A stretch of 45,675 nt of DNA from Alphaproteobacteria bacterium. Lineage in GTDB: Bacteria; Pseudomonadota; Alphaproteobacteria; JAJFIK01. The position numbers and the translations under genes are program-made. The notes beneath the pieces are model-generated. The model ran no database searches. It saw nothing but the letters and a program-made list of their open reading frames with translations, and was not told the origin of the DNA. The DNA lies in the NCBI GenBank assembly GCA_021774965.1, contig JAJFIL010000172.1, forward strand, positions 1-45,675, read 5' to 3'. Shown here in pieces: positions 30,540 through 40,357 of this stretch; position 1 is the first letter of the stretch, and every line of letters starts with the position of its first letter.

Positions 30540-32561
30540 ATGAAAGACGATCAGCGTAATATGTTCCTGGCCATTGCCCTCTCATTGGGCGTGGTCATGC
30601 TGTGGCAGGCATTCTTTTTGCCGGAACGGCCCACAGAAGAAGAGCTGGCAGCTCAGCAAGCCGTCCAGGAACAAGTCGCCAACGGCGAGGTGGACGGCTC
30701 GAGCCTTCCGTACCCGGAAGATAGCACAAGCGCGCCTACCCTTGGCGGGTCGGGCTCTGTTGTTATCGATCGGGATGCCGCGTTGCGCCTTTCTTCTCGG
30801 GTAGCGATCCAGGCCCCCGGCGTTGACGGGTCTATCTCCTTAACGGGTGCGCGCTTTGATGATCTGCATTTGGGCCGCTTTCGTGAAACCCTTGATCCCA
30901 CAAGCCCCGAGATCACGTTGCTTTCCCCTTCGGGATCTGAAGAATCCTATTACGTGGAATTTGGGTGGCTGGGCGATGCTGCGGCTCTGGGCGGATTGCC
31001 TGGCGCCACAAGCACCTGGTCAGTTGCGGAACCAGATGCCGTCCTGACGCCTGAGACGCCGATCACACTTGTCTGGTCCAATGGCGCGGGCTTAACATTC
31101 AGCCGCCGTATTTCCGTGGACGAAGATTACATGTTCACGGTCACCCAATCGGTGTCCAACTCAACAAACCAGCCCGTCACGCTGCACCCCTATGGCCTGA
31201 TCGCGCGCCGGGGCGAGCCTGAAGGTCGCCGCTTCTGGATTGCCTATGAGGGCTTGTTTGGCTATCTCGGCGGTCAGCGCCGCAATGAAGGCTACAAGGA
31301 CCTGCGCGAGGACGGCGAAGCAAGATACGTCTCCAACGGCGGCTGGGTCGGCATTACAGACAAATACTGGATGACGGCACTGGCCCCTGCAGATGATCGT
31401 GAGTTTGAAGGTCGCTTTACCTATCGCGATACGTCGGGCGGTGAAATTTTCCAGGCGGACTACCGCATGGATGGACAAGTGATCCCAGCTGGCGGCAGCC
31501 TGCAGGTCTCCACCAATCTTTTTGCCGGCGCAAAGGTCGTCAATCTCATTGATCATTACCGGGATGACCTTGGCATTCAGCGCTTTGATCTCGCCATGGA
31601 CTGGGGCTGGTTCTTCTTTTTGACCAAACCATTTTTCTGGGCTCTCAGCTTACTCCATGGGATGGTCGGCAACTTCGGTGTGGCGATCTTGATGTTCACG
31701 GTGCTGGTCAAGCTGGTGTTCTTCCCGCTCGCCAACAAGTCGTATGAGTCCATGGCTAAGATGCGGAAAGTTCAACCGCAGATGGAGAAGATCCGCGAGC
31801 AATATGCGGACGACAAGGTCAAGCAGCAACAAGAGACGATGGAGCTTTACAAACGAGAAAAGCTCAATCCGCTTGCCGGTTGTTTGCCTATGCTGATCCA
31901 GATCCCCGTGTTCTTTGCGCTTTATCAGGTGTTGTTCGTCACCATTGAGATGCGGCACGCGCCATTTTTTGGCTGGATCCAGGATCTCTCGGCCCCTGAC
32001 CCCACCTCAGTCTTTAATCTGTTTGGCCTTATGCCCTGGTCGACGGAAGCCCTGGCTTCCGTTCCCTTGGTTGGAGCCTTTCTGGTCATTGGCGTTTGGC
32101 CATTGATCATGGGCTTTTCCATGTGGTTCCAGATGCAACTGAACCCCCCGCCGCCTGACCCCATGCAGCGCCGCATCTTCGGCCTCATGCCGATCTTCTT
32201 TACATTCCTGTTGGCAAGTTTTTCAGCCGGGCTTGTGATTTATTGGGCGTGGAACAACACCCTTTCGATCATCCAGCAAACCATCATCATGAAACGCCAG
32301 GGCGTTGAAGTGAACCCGTTCGAGAAGATGAAACTTCCAGGCTTTATAAAGGCCGTCCTGAGCCCGCCGACGGTGCCCAAGGTTGAGCATGAAAGTATTG
32401 AGCCTGCTGAAGAGGCCCAAGCCGAGGATACGTCGGCTGCCGATGAAGATGACGCTGCAGATGTTGAAGAAATCGAAGCTGAAGCGGATGATTGGGATGA
32501 TGGGACAGATGATCCTGATGATGATGACGCAGATGATGCGCCAAAGAAGGATGTGGACTAA
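30540..32561 (+). CDS. yidC: Membrane protein insertase YidC
   Basis: YidC inserts and folds inner-membrane proteins, alone or with SecYEG. The 673-aa protein has an N-terminal TM helix (FLAIALSLGVVMLWQAFFL), a large periplasmic beta domain (about 60-345) and the conserved five-helix region starting GWFFFLTKPFFWALSLLHG. The cytosolic hairpin (MRKVQPQMEKIREQYADDK) and GCLPMLIQIPVFFALYQVLF follow, with the conserved Arg expected in the hydrophilic groove region. Unusually, the last 60 or so residues form an acidic tail (EEIEAEADDWDDGTDDPDDD), whereas many YidC tails are basic. It is the main gene of the rpmH-rnpA-yidD-yidC run; engB follows after 5 bp. Confidence 0.97.
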   Translation: MKDDQRNMFLAIALSLGVVMLWQAFFLPERPTEEELAAQQAVQEQVANGEVDGSSLPYPEDSTSAPTLGGSGSVVIDRDAALRLSSRVAIQAPGVDGSISLTGARFDDLHLGRFRETLDPTSPEITLLSPSGSEESYYVEFGWLGDAAALGGLPGATSTWSVAEPDAVLTPETPITLVWSNGAGLTFSRRISVDEDYMFTVTQSVSNSTNQPVTLHPYGLIARRGEPEGRRFWIAYEGLFGYLGGQRRNEGYKDLREDGEARYVSNGGWVGITDKYWMTALAPADDREFEGRFTYRDTSGGEIFQADYRMDGQVIPAGGSLQVSTNLFAGAKVVNLIDHYRDDLGIQRFDLAMDWGWFFFLTKPFFWALSLLHGMVGNFGVAILMFTVLVKLVFFPLANKSYESMAKMRKVQPQMEKIREQYADDKVKQQQETMELYKREKLNPLAGCLPMLIQIPVFFALYQVLFVTIEMRHAPFFGWIQDLSAPDPTSVFNLFGLMPWSTEALASVPLVGAFLVIGVWPLIMGFSMWFQMQLNPPPPDPMQRRIFGLMPIFFTFLLASFSAGLVIYWAWNNTLSIIQQTIIMKRQGVEVNPFEKMKLPGFIKAVLSPPTVPKVEHESIEPAEEAQAEDTSAADEDDAADVEEIEAEADDWDDGTDDPDDDDADDAPKKDVD

Positions 32562-32566
32562 CTTCT

Positions 32567-33232
32567 ATGCCTGCCATTGATGATCCTGATGTACTGGAAG
32601 CTGCCCGGAAATTGTTTGTGGGCGAATGCGACTTTGTGCGTGGGGTGGTGGCGCTGGAAGGTCTTCCGGATGCGGAGTATCCGGAGATTGCCTTTGCCGG
32701 GCGTTCCAATGTGGGTAAATCTTCTTTGCTGAATGCTTTGACCGGGCGCAAGAGCCTGGCGCGGACGTCTAATACGCCGGGCCGCACGCAAGAGATCAAT
32801 TACTTCCTTTTGGCGCAGCAACTCTATCTGGTGGATTTGCCCGGTTATGGCTATGCGCGGGTCTCCAAGACCAAAAGCGCGGATTGGACCGAGCTGGTTT
32901 TCGATTATCTGCGGGGGCGGCCCAATCTGCGCCGTGTGATGTTGCTTATCGATGGTCGCCACGGCATCAAGCCTAATGATAAAGAAGTCATGGAAATGAT
33001 GGATACGGCTGCCGTGTCCTATCAGGTTGTTCTGACCAAGTGCGATAAGCCAAAGGCTGACGAGTTCAAAAAGATTGTCGCTGCAACGCGCGAGACAATC
33101 CGCACCCATGTAGCGGCCCACCCTCGCCTGATGCTAACCTCTTCGGTAAAGAACACTGGCATTGCTGACCTGCGTGCGGAAATGTGGGGCGTTGCTACGG
33201 GCAATGAGCTGATTGACGAGCAGGCATCATGA
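32567..33232 (+). CDS. engB: Ribosome-biogenesis GTPase EngB (YihA/YsxC)
   Basis: EngB is an essential GTPase in 50S subunit assembly. G motifs are clear: G1 [11 protein letters not shown]3 DLPGYGYA, G4 TKCDK and G5-like TSSVKNTG. The N-terminal [26 protein letters not shown] segment is typical. The 221-aa length is normal. It starts 5 bp after yidC and ends overlapping argB by 4 bp, so these genes are cotranscribed, a common alphaproteobacterial order. Confidence 0.96.
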   Translation: MPAIDDPDVLEAARKLFVGECDFVRGVVALEGLPDAEYPEIAFAGRSNVGKSSLLNALTGRKSLARTSNTPGRTQEINYFLLAQQLYLVDLPGYGYARVSKTKSADWTELVFDYLRGRPNLRRVMLLIDGRHGIKPNDKEVMEMMDTAAVSYQVVLTKCDKPKADEFKKIVAATRETIRTHVAAHPRLMLTSSVKNTGIADLRAEMWGVATGNELIDEQAS

Positions 33233-34143
33233 CCAAGGATGATCTTAACTCGCGCCGTACCGCGTGGCTGGAAACCGCCGCCACGCTGACCGAAGCGCTG
33301 CCCAATATTCTGCGCTATGACGCGAAGACCGTGGTGATCAAGTTTGGCGGCCATGCCATGGGCGATGAAGAGCTGGCCCGGCAGTTTGCCTCCGATGTGG
33401 TCTTGCTCAAACAGGTTGGCATCAACCCTGTGATTGTCCACGGCGGGGGGCCTCAAATCGGGGCCATGCTCGACCGGCTGAAAATCCAGAGCGATTTCGT
33501 TCAGGGGCTTCGGGTCACGGACCAAGCCACCGTTGAAGTAGTGGAAATGGTTCTTGCAGGCCATATCAACAAGCAGATTGTCACCTCGATTGCCCAGGTT
33601 GGTGGTCGCGCAGTAGGGATTTCCGGCAAGGATGGTGGGCTCATCACCGCAGCCAAGATCCACCGCACAGCCAAAGATCCCGACAGCGAGATCGAGAAAA
33701 TCCTCGATCTTGGCTTTGTGGGAGAGCCTGAGCACGTTGATCCGGCCATTATTGAGACCATCACCGACAGCGATCTCATTCCTGTGATCGCCCCTATCGG
33801 GGTGGGGACAGACGGCAAGACCTACAATATCAATGCCGATACGGCAGCAGGAGCGATTGCAGCGGCCCTGAACGCCAAACGCCTGTTTCTGCTCACCGAC
33901 GTGGCCGGGGTTCTGGACGAAGATGGCTCGTTGATTGAAGAGCTCTCGGCACAAAAAGCCAAGGAATTGAGCGCCTCGGGCACCATCAAGGGGGGTATGA
34001 TCCCCAAGGTGGAGACCTGTTTGGCCGCGATTGAGGCAGGGGTAGAGGCAGCTGTAATTCTGGATGGGCGCACCCCTCATGCAGTATTACTGGAGCTGTT
34101 TACCGAACATGGGGCGGGCACGTTAATTGGCTCGCCAGGCTAG
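33229..34143 (+). CDS. argB: Acetylglutamate kinase
   Basis: ArgB phosphorylates N-acetylglutamate, the second step of arginine synthesis. It has the amino-acid-kinase motifs [19 protein letters not shown], then the NAG-binding GLRVTD, and the ATP-side [15 protein letters not shown]. The [14 protein letters not shown] segment is also diagnostic. The N-terminal extension ([21 protein letters not shown] type) marks the arginine-sensitive hexameric form, so feedback inhibition by arginine is likely. At 304 aa it is usual. It overlaps engB by 4 bp. Confidence 0.96.
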   Translation: MTKDDLNSRRTAWLETAATLTEALPNILRYDAKTVVIKFGGHAMGDEELARQFASDVVLLKQVGINPVIVHGGGPQIGAMLDRLKIQSDFVQGLRVTDQATVEVVEMVLAGHINKQIVTSIAQVGGRAVGISGKDGGLITAAKIHRTAKDPDSEIEKILDLGFVGEPEHVDPAIIETITDSDLIPVIAPIGVGTDGKTYNINADTAAGAIAAALNAKRLFLLTDVAGVLDEDGSLIEELSAQKAKELSASGTIKGGMIPKVETCLAAIEAGVEAAVILDGRTPHAVLLELFTEHGAGTLIGSPG

Positions 34144-34273
34144 AAATTGCCGGGCCTCTAAACCAAATTTTCGTGAAGATGCTGGACGATAGGGCAGGCT
34201 TTTTTTATGATCGTCTTTCGGGCCTCTATTTGGGGTCTGGAGGGTTGGGAACTAGTGTGAGTGAGCGTTGACC

Positions 34274-35350
34274 ATGCGGATTATGGGCGCAGGAATATTC
34301 TTTTTGACCATGTGTCTGGGGTTTGTCGCCGCAGCTCCAAGCCCTGCCCATGCCCAGTTCGAATATTGCAATCAAACCAGCTTTTATCTCTTCACCGCTC
34401 TGGGTCAGGAACGGGACAATGGCACGATCCGCAGCGAAGGCTGGTGGCTGGTGCGTCCCGGTGAATGCCGCACGGTGGTCAGCCGACCTCTGAGAGGCAG
34501 CACCTATTTCACTTATGCTGAATCTCATCCCGCTCACCTTGGCGGAATTCGCACCTGGGGCGGAAGGCATCGCCTCTGCACTGGCGATGGCCTGTTTACG
34601 GTCGACGAGCATGAGGAATGTTTTCAGCAAGGCTTTGAGCCTCGCACCTTTGCCCGCATCAGAATTGGCAGTGAAACCAGCTGGACGTCTAATCTTACTG
34701 AATCTGACAACTACCAACGGGAAGCTGCCCGTCATGCCGGGGCTCAGCGTTTGCTGAATGACATTGGCTATGACGTCGGTGTTGTGGATGGATACCTGGG
34801 GCGTCGGACGCGCCGGTCCATTGAGCGCTTCAAACAGGATTACGGCATCCGCGACAGCACGATTGTTTCCAACGCGCTTTTGGATGAGCTTGTTTCTCAA
34901 GCGGCAGAAGTGCAGCAGGAGACTGGCTACCAGTTTTGCAACAACACAGAGATCGAACTTTGGGCGGCCATGGGATATGCCGAGGGCAATGATTGGCATT
35001 CCTCCGGTTGGTGGTCCCTGGAACCTAATACTTGTGCGAAAACACGAAACGATGATCTGCCTGCGGAACTTATTTACACCTATGCGGTGGGCTATACAGA
35101 AGAAGGGGATACCATCGAGTGGGGTGGGGATTATCCTTTGTGTACGGGAGATCAGGCGTTTGAGATTTCTGGAAACGCTGACTGTGAATCCCGGGGTTAT
35201 CTAACCGTGGGCTTTCAGCAAATCGCAACGGAAGGGCGCAACGGTTGGCGACAGTCGTTTGTGATGGGCTCTGATGGTGTGCCTATAGAGGAAGTACAGG
35301 CAGTGGAAATCCTCAGGCCCCAACTAGACCCCAGGATGCAGCGCCCATAA
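34274..35350 (+). CDS. Exported protein: DUF1036 - peptidoglycan-binding - DUF1036
   Basis: ATG 34274 opens a signal peptide ending PAHA before QFEYC. Three parts follow. Residues about 31-140 form a DUF1036 domain (CNQTSFYLFTALG, GWWLVRPGECRTV, YFTYAES, HRLCTG). Residues about 155-210 form a PG_binding_1 domain (AQRLLNDIGYDVGVVDGYLG, RRSIERFKQDYGI). Residues about 225-330 form a second DUF1036 domain (FCNNTEIELWAAMGY, GWWSLEPNTCAK, YPLCTGDQAF). Each DUF1036 copy has four or so Cys that could form disulfides. I infer a periplasmic, wall-binding envelope protein. It is transcribed alone, facing the DUF2336 gene. Confidence 0.88.
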   Translation: MRIMGAGIFFLTMCLGFVAAAPSPAHAQFEYCNQTSFYLFTALGQERDNGTIRSEGWWLVRPGECRTVVSRPLRGSTYFTYAESHPAHLGGIRTWGGRHRLCTGDGLFTVDEHEECFQQGFEPRTFARIRIGSETSWTSNLTESDNYQREAARHAGAQRLLNDIGYDVGVVDGYLGRRTRRSIERFKQDYGIRDSTIVSNALLDELVSQAAEVQQETGYQFCNNTEIELWAAMGYAEGNDWHSSGWWSLEPNTCAKTRNDDLPAELIYTYAVGYTEEGDTIEWGGDYPLCTGDQAFEISGNADCESRGYLTVGFQQIATEGRNGWRQSFVMGSDGVPIEEVQAVEILRPQLDPRMQRP

Positions 35351-35380
35351 TTCGTGTCACAGTGCATACGTGTGACGGTG

Positions 35381-36670
35381 CTATTTCGCTGGTGGCTCGC
35401 TGGGTAAATTGAAATATTCCAAATGCCAGACCATTTCCTCTTGCGTAAGGGGGTAGTCGACGCCATCCCGCGCCAGCAATAATTTGGGTGCGGGTAGCTT
35501 GAACAGTTCCTGCTGGATCTTGAACGAAATCCGCATGGAAAGTCCGGCCTTCCAGGTTACCGCTGAAATGCCTTTGGTGCTTTTCGCGTCGAAAACCTGA
35601 GCGATGAGATCAGGGCTTACCTGAACCAGATGCGCCAGCGCTTCGATGACAAAGGCTCTATCGCCCGCCTCAACGGCATCGGCCACCATGTCATCGCTTA
35701 ACTTGCCCTTTTTAACTGCCTTGGCGACACGGGCGGCAGCATCACATTGGTGATCTTTCTCATCGGAACCTTCAAGATCACCCTCCTTGATACGCCCGCG
35801 GGAGCGGCGACGCACAATTGCCGTGACCTGGTTGTCCAGATCGCCGGACTTGGCCAATACCTCAAGCAAGGAGACCGCAACAAACTCCGCAAGCCGACGC
35901 ATGGTTCGGATGGAAAGATCCTTGCGCAGAACCACTGGTCCTTCCAGCTCGGCATATTGCTCTGCCTGATCCACGATCTGATCCATGGTTTTTTCACGGA
36001 TTTTGGCAGAGGGATTGGACAGCAAGGCTGCAATGGCGGGGATCTCCAAAGACGCAACTACCGCGTCCGCAATCTCCTCATTCAGCTCACCGCGTTTGGC
36101 GATGGCTTCCATGGCCCCCTCTATTTGGGCGGCTGCAACAAGCTCCAGCAGATCGGCATCGGTAAGCAGGGGCGAGTATTCCAGAATGGGCGCAGCAACC
36201 ACGGCATGGCTGTCCTTGGCCAGCTTCAAGACAATCTCGCGCGGCACTTCATGAGAGGTTTTAATCTCTTCAGCCACGATCTGCCGTACGCGAGGGAGTT
36301 GGTCCACGGCCAGTTTTTCCAGAAGCTGAATGGTCAGCTCCCGCGTGTGGGCAACTTCATCGGGGCTTAGATGCGGCAACAGGCGCTTGATCTTGCCTGC
36401 AAGTTCGCAGCGCACCTCATCGTCCTGATCATCGGCGAGAATAATATTGGCTTGGGGCGGCGTGGAAGGGTTTGCCGCCACATCCCGGCGCACGGTGACA
36501 TCTTTGTCGGTGGTCAGATAGTAGAGCGTCTCTGGGGGGGCGTCTTCGCGATGAGCGAGACTATGGCGTGCCTTGTCGTCCTCACGTTCCAGCACATCAC
36601 GCGCATCTTCGTAAGAGAGGTCCTTTGGAAGCGGGTTCCGCTTCATGCCCCTGAATAGCCCTTTAAACAT
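35381..36670 (-). CDS. DUF2336 protein
   Basis: The 429-aa protein is mostly helical and matches the DUF2336 family, common in Alphaproteobacteria. The N-terminal part resembles HEAT-like repeats ([48 protein letters not shown]). The middle has [18 protein letters not shown], and the end has [24 protein letters not shown]. The function is not known; HEAT-like repeats usually mediate protein-protein contacts. There is no signal peptide. It converges on the DUF1036 gene and is divergent from dapD. Confidence 0.85.
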   Translation of the reverse strand: MFKGLFRGMKRNPLPKDLSYEDARDVLEREDDKARHSLAHREDAPPETLYYLTTDKDVTVRRDVAANPSTPPQANIILADDQDDEVRCELAGKIKRLLPHLSPDEVAHTRELTIQLLEKLAVDQLPRVRQIVAEEIKTSHEVPREIVLKLAKDSHAVVAAPILEYSPLLTDADLLELVAAAQIEGAMEAIAKRGELNEEIADAVVASLEIPAIAALLSNPSAKIREKTMDQIVDQAEQYAELEGPVVLRKDLSIRTMRRLAEFVAVSLLEVLAKSGDLDNQVTAIVRRRSRGRIKEGDLEGSDEKDHQCDAAARVAKAVKKGKLSDDMVADAVEAGDRAFVIEALAHLVQVSPDLIAQVFDAKSTKGISAVTWKAGLSMRISFKIQQELFKLPAPKLLLARDGVDYPLTQEEMVWHLEYFNLPSEPPAK

Positions 36671-36828
36671 CGGGCCAGCTTAGCGCGGGAGTATTGACGC
36701 AATGTGAGCGTGGGTGCGTTCAACCTTTCCAAAGCCTTAATAGGGCTCTCAGTGTCGCGGGCAGGCTGCTTTTTGTTGACAGAGGCAATGGCTTCTCTCA
36801 ACTTCCACCCCAAACAGGAATGGACGAA

Positions 36829-37665
36829 ATGACAGACAAAGCCACTATCGAAGCCCATATCGAAGCTTTGTGGGACATCCGCGATACCTTGAGCACCAGC
36901 ACTGGCGGCGAAGCACAGGCCGCAGTGGCCGTCGCTCTTGATATGCTGGACAAGGGTGAGGCGCGGGTAGCGGAGCGTGCGCCCGACGGCACCTGGATGG
37001 TGAACGAATGGCTGAAAAAGGCCGTGCTCTTGTTCTTTGCCCTCAACCCCATGGAGATCATTGCCGGCGGACCGGGCAAGGACACCCCCTGGTTTGACAA
37101 GATGCCCTCCAAATTCGAAGGCTGGGACGAGGCTTCGTTCAAGGCCGCAGGGTTTCGTGCCGTGCCCAGCAGCATCGTGCGCCATTCAGCCTATATCGCG
37201 CCGGGCGTGGTGCTCATGCCTTCATTTGTGAACCTGGGCGCCTATGTGGGTGCGGGGACCATGATCGATACCTGGGCCTCCGTCGGCTCCTGCGCTCAAG
37301 TGGGCGCGAACTGTCATATCTCAGCAGGCACCGGCATTGGCGGTGTGCTCGAGCCTCTGCAGGCAGCCCCTACTATCATTGAGGACAATTGCTTTATCGG
37401 TGCCCGGTCCGAAGTGGTCGAAGGGGTAATTGTGCGTGAAGGCTCTGTGCTGTCCATGGGGGTTTACCTTACGGCCTCCACCAAGATCATTGATCGCCAT
37501 ACCGGTGAGGTTCATCAGGGCGAAGTGCCGCCGTTCTCAGTCGTGGTCCCGGGCAACCTTCCGGGCAAGGAAGGTATGCCGAGTACTTATTGCGCAGTGA
37601 TCATGAAAACCGTGGATGAAGGCACTCGTTCCAAGACCTCCATCAACGAGTTGCTGCGGGACTAG
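36829..37665 (+). CDS. dapD: Tetrahydrodipicolinate N-succinyltransferase
   Basis: DapD transfers succinyl from succinyl-CoA to tetrahydrodipicolinate in the succinylase route to diaminopimelate and lysine. The C-terminal half is a left-handed beta-helix with hexapeptide repeats ([50 protein letters not shown]). The N-terminal DapD domain contains [21 protein letters not shown] chose ATG 36829 because AGGA lies 9 nt upstream; ATG 36820 is too close to it. The length, 278 aa, is normal. dapE follows 58 bp downstream. Confidence 0.96.
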   Translation: MTDKATIEAHIEALWDIRDTLSTSTGGEAQAAVAVALDMLDKGEARVAERAPDGTWMVNEWLKKAVLLFFALNPMEIIAGGPGKDTPWFDKMPSKFEGWDEASFKAAGFRAVPSSIVRHSAYIAPGVVLMPSFVNLGAYVGAGTMIDTWASVGSCAQVGANCHISAGTGIGGVLEPLQAAPTIIEDNCFIGARSEVVEGVIVREGSVLSMGVYLTASTKIIDRHTGEVHQGEVPPFSVVVPGNLPGKEGMPSTYCAVIMKTVDEGTRSKTSINELLRD

Positions 37666-37723
37666 CGCCTCAATTGGGACGGGGTGTTTGACGAAGACGC
37701 TCACTGTCCCTAAGTGTGAAGCC

Positions 37724-38926
37724 ATGACAGATCCCATTGACCCTATTGATCCTGTGGCGCTGACCCAAGCGCTTGTTAAATGCGCATCCGTAACGCCAGC
37801 CGATGAAGGCGCGCTGGATGTGCTTTCAAATACCCTTGAGCAATTGGGGTTTACTTGCACGCGGTTGCCCTTCAGCCAAGAAGGCACGCCGGACGTTGAT
37901 AATCTCTATGCGCGTCTGGGAACGGCCTCCCCCAATTTCTGTTTTGCCGGGCACACCGATGTGGTGCCCCCCGGGGCTGCAAGCGATTGGAGCGCGGACC
38001 CCTTTCAGGGCGAGATTAAAGATGGCGTTCTAACCGGGCGCGGTGCCGTGGATATGAAAGGGGCCATTGCGGCCTTTTGTGCCGCTGTATCTCAGTTTGT
38101 CAAAGATGATGGTGGATTTGTCCATAGCGCCTCCCCCGCCAGGGGGTCGATCAGCCTACTGATTACTGGGGATGAAGAAGGCCCCAGCATCAATGGTACC
38201 AAGAAGATGCTTGCCTGGCTCGCAGAAAACGGTGAGACCATCGACCACTGCCTGGTAGGCGAGCCCACAAATCGAAGCAGTCTTGGGGACATGATGAAAA
38301 TCGGCAGGCGGGCGTCGCTCTCGGCCTGGGTCACGGTTGAGGGCGTTCAGGGTCATGTGGCCTACCCGGACCGGGCCAAGAATCCTGTCCCCGCGCTGAT
38401 GGAAATCCTGAGCCGCCTTACAGCGCGAACACTGGATGAAGGCACGAACCGGTTTGAGCCCTCAAATCTGGAAGTCACAGATATTGATGTTGGCAACAAG
38501 GCGGTCAACGTGATTCCCGCGCGTGCAGTTGGCCGCATCAACATCCGCTTTAATGATCAGCAATCCTCAACAGATTTGCGCGACTGGATCGAACAGGTTG
38601 CCAAAGACGTTGCTGCGGAAATGGATCGCAAAGCCCATGTGCGCTTTGCAGGGCAGGGAGATGCGTTCTATTTCGAGCCCGGCGATTTTGCAGGCCTTGT
38701 AGCGGATGCGGTGGAAGAGGAAACCGCCCAGCGCCCGGAATATTCCACCGGCGGGGGCACATCTGATGCACGCTTTATCAAGGATGTCTGCCCCGTAGCA
38801 GAATTTGGTCTGGTGGGCGCCAGCATGCACAAGGTGGATGAGCAGGTCAGCCTCAAAGATCTGGAGGCCCTGACCCGGATTTATCATTCCGTACTCAAAC
38901 GATATTTTGCCCCCGGTAGCCCATGA
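37724..38926 (+). CDS. dapE: Succinyl-diaminopimelate desuccinylase
   Basis: DapE hydrolyses N-succinyl-LL-diaminopimelate, two steps after DapD. It is an M20 metallopeptidase with zinc ligands visible in CFAGHTDVVPPG (His), GRGAVDMKGAIA (Asp) and LITGDEEGPSINGTKKM (catalytic Glu and Glu ligand). The dimerisation domain begins after about residue 180 (GVQGHVAYPDRAKNP, with its conserved His). C-terminal GGTSDARF and FGLVGASMHKVDE complete the site. Start ATG 37724 has no strong ribosome site; 400 aa is slightly longer than usual. The next gene overlaps its stop by 4 bp. Confidence 0.96.
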   Translation: MTDPIDPIDPVALTQALVKCASVTPADEGALDVLSNTLEQLGFTCTRLPFSQEGTPDVDNLYARLGTASPNFCFAGHTDVVPPGAASDWSADPFQGEIKDGVLTGRGAVDMKGAIAAFCAAVSQFVKDDGGFVHSASPARGSISLLITGDEEGPSINGTKKMLAWLAENGETIDHCLVGEPTNRSSLGDMMKIGRRASLSAWVTVEGVQGHVAYPDRAKNPVPALMEILSRLTARTLDEGTNRFEPSNLEVTDIDVGNKAVNVIPARAVGRINIRFNDQQSSTDLRDWIEQVAKDVAAEMDRKAHVRFAGQGDAFYFEPGDFAGLVADAVEEETAQRPEYSTGGGTSDARFIKDVCPVAEFGLVGASMHKVDEQVSLKDLEALTRIYHSVLKRYFAPGSP

Positions 38927-39543
38927 ACCTGGGCTATATCCAGCACCATCTGACAGGGGCGTGGCAATTGCTGCGCGGGGATGAAGATGGCCTCGATCAT
39001 TTCGACCTGACAGAAGAAGGCTTTTGGCGATCCTTTGGAGTGATGGTGCTGATCGTGCCGTTCCTCTTTGTATCGGCCTGGGCAGGCCATGGCATCTTGA
39101 GCGAATTTGCGGCAACTGACCCCACTCTTGGTTTAGTCGTGCCTCCCGTTTCGGTCTATATGATCGTGGAATTGGTGACGACCTATGTGGGCTGGGTTGC
39201 TTACTTGATGGTCATGGTGCCTCTAGCCCGGGCCTTTGGTGCGCCCAATCGCTACAGCGTCTTTGTTGTTGCCTATAATTGGGCAAACCTGCTGATCTTG
39301 CTGTTGTTCCTGCCGCTCTATTTGTCCTGGCTGTTTGGGTTTCTATCGACAGATTTTCTACTGTCCTTTGAGGTTTTCCTCGGGCTCGCATTCCTGGTCT
39401 ACGGTTGGTTCGTTGCCGTGGTGTCTCTCAAAGCTTCCCGATTGGATGCCGCCGCCGTTGTTGCCACGGAGTTTGTGATCTTCCTGGGGTTGAATTCCAT
39501 TTCGCGAGGTATCTACGGAGCTTTTCCAATTCAGATTGCCTGA
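38923..39543 (+). CDS. Membrane protein of unknown function (Yip1-like topology)
   Basis: The 206-aa protein has a polar N-terminal part (to about residue 35), then five hydrophobic segments at about 39-58, 74-100, 110-135, 140-168 and 178-200. The arrangement resembles Yip1-domain proteins of proteobacteria, but no decisive motif is visible. It overlaps dapE by 4 bp and may be translated with it, though a role in lysine synthesis is not implied. Location: inner membrane. Confidence 0.75.
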   Translation: MNLGYIQHHLTGAWQLLRGDEDGLDHFDLTEEGFWRSFGVMVLIVPFLFVSAWAGHGILSEFAATDPTLGLVVPPVSVYMIVELVTTYVGWVAYLMVMVPLARAFGAPNRYSVFVVAYNWANLLILLLFLPLYLSWLFGFLSTDFLLSFEVFLGLAFLVYGWFVAVVSLKASRLDAAAVVATEFVIFLGLNSISRGIYGAFPIQIA

Positions 39544-39555
39544 TGTAAAGGACCC

Positions 39556-39599
39556 TTGACATCTCGGTGTGCCTTCCTGTATGTAAAGGGTGCTTTACA
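39556..39599 (+). promoter_or_regulatory. Promoter with TGTAAAG-N4-CTTTACA operator
   Basis: TTGACA (39556-39561) and TATGTA (39580-39585) are spaced by 18 bp. A perfect palindrome TGTAAAG-GGTG-CTTTACA (39582-39599) overlaps the -10 and start region. A further TGTAAAG half-site lies at 39544-39550 just upstream. The Xre-type regulator at 40163, the last gene of the operon, is the natural candidate to bind here and repress it. Confidence 0.7.
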
Positions 39600-39613
39600 C
39601 ACAGGAGAGACGC

Positions 39614-39790
39614 ATGTGCAATAGAAGCCTGAGTTTTTGGATCGCCCTGGGCGCAGGCGTAGGGGCCGCGTTCGGCTCAGCTACGGGCGCCATGGGGCCG
39701 AGTGTGGCCTATGGCGTTGCTGGTGGGTTCATTGTCGGAAGGGTTATCGGACACCTTCGGCAACGAAAGGCGCAGGATCCTAATGGATAA
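39614..39790 (+). CDS. Small glycine-rich membrane protein (58 aa)
   Basis: ATG 39614 follows AGGAGAG. The protein is one or two hydrophobic helices rich in Gly/Ala (WIALGAGVGAAFGSATGAMG, VAGGFIVGRVIGHL) with a basic tail (RQRKAQ). The glycine-zipper pattern suggests tight helix packing. It is the first gene of a three-gene operon ending with an Xre regulator, and overlaps the second gene by 8 bp. The family's function is unknown to me. Confidence 0.75.
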   Translation: MCNRSLSFWIALGAGVGAAFGSATGAMGPSVAYGVAGGFIVGRVIGHLRQRKAQDPNG

Positions 39791-40166
39791 AGGCACGCAG
39801 AAATTTGGGCAGCGGCAATTCATTTATGTCGCGGTCGCATATACAGCGTTGCTGCCCCTGTCCATTTGGCTGTTGCAGGGTTTTGACCTCGGAGCGCTAT
39901 CCTTTCTTGTCGCGTTGGTGCCTATGATACCGGTGGGGGCAGGGGCGGTCATCATCATGCGGATGGTTGATGCAATGGATGAGCTGGAAAGGCGCATCCA
40001 GGTTCAGGCCATGGGATTTGCCGGTCTTGCCACCGGGCTTGGCACCTTTGCCTATAGCCTTTTGGAGCGAACAGGCCTGCCGCCTTTATCGCTGACCTGG
40101 GTTCTGCCCATCATGATCGGGCTCTGGACCGTGGGTAAAATTATTGCACGGCGGCGCTACCGGTGA
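39783..40166 (+). CDS. Membrane protein of the Xre operon (127 aa)
   Basis: ATG 39783 follows AGGA and lies inside the previous gene (8-bp overlap). Four hydrophobic segments at about 14-33, 37-58, 77-94 and 100-120 surround a charged loop (MRMVDAMDELERRIQVQAMG). The MDELERRI loop recurs in small bacterial membrane proteins paired with an Xre regulator of the kind encoded next. The operon likely couples this membrane protein to its own repressor. Specific function unknown. Confidence 0.78.
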   Translation: MDKGTQKFGQRQFIYVAVAYTALLPLSIWLLQGFDLGALSFLVALVPMIPVGAGAVIIMRMVDAMDELERRIQVQAMGFAGLATGLGTFAYSLLERTGLPPLSLTWVLPIMIGLWTVGKIIARRRYR

Positions 40167-40357
40167 ACAATCGCATCAAGGAACTCCGCGCGGGCAAAGG
40201 GTGGAGTCAGGCAGCCTTGGCCGAGGAGCTTGGCGTCTCCCGCCAAACGGTGAATGCCATTGAGACGGGCAAATATGATCCCTCTCTGCCGCTGGCCTTT
40301 ACGCTGGCCCAGGCATTCGGTCTGAAAATCGAAGATATCTTCGAGCCAGATCAGTAA
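40163..40357 (+). CDS. Xre/Cro-type transcriptional regulator (64 aa)
   Basis: The protein is a single HTH_3 domain: [43 protein letters not shown], then [16 protein letters not shown], the usual ending of this compact family. It should bind DNA as a dimer, most likely at the TGTAAAG palindrome upstream of its own operon. GTG 40163 overlaps the stop of the previous gene by 4 bp. Its 3' end overlaps the convergent truA by 7 bp. Confidence 0.92.
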   Translation: MNNRIKELRAGKGWSQAALAEELGVSRQTVNAIETGKYDPSLPLAFTLAQAFGLKIEDIFEPDQ

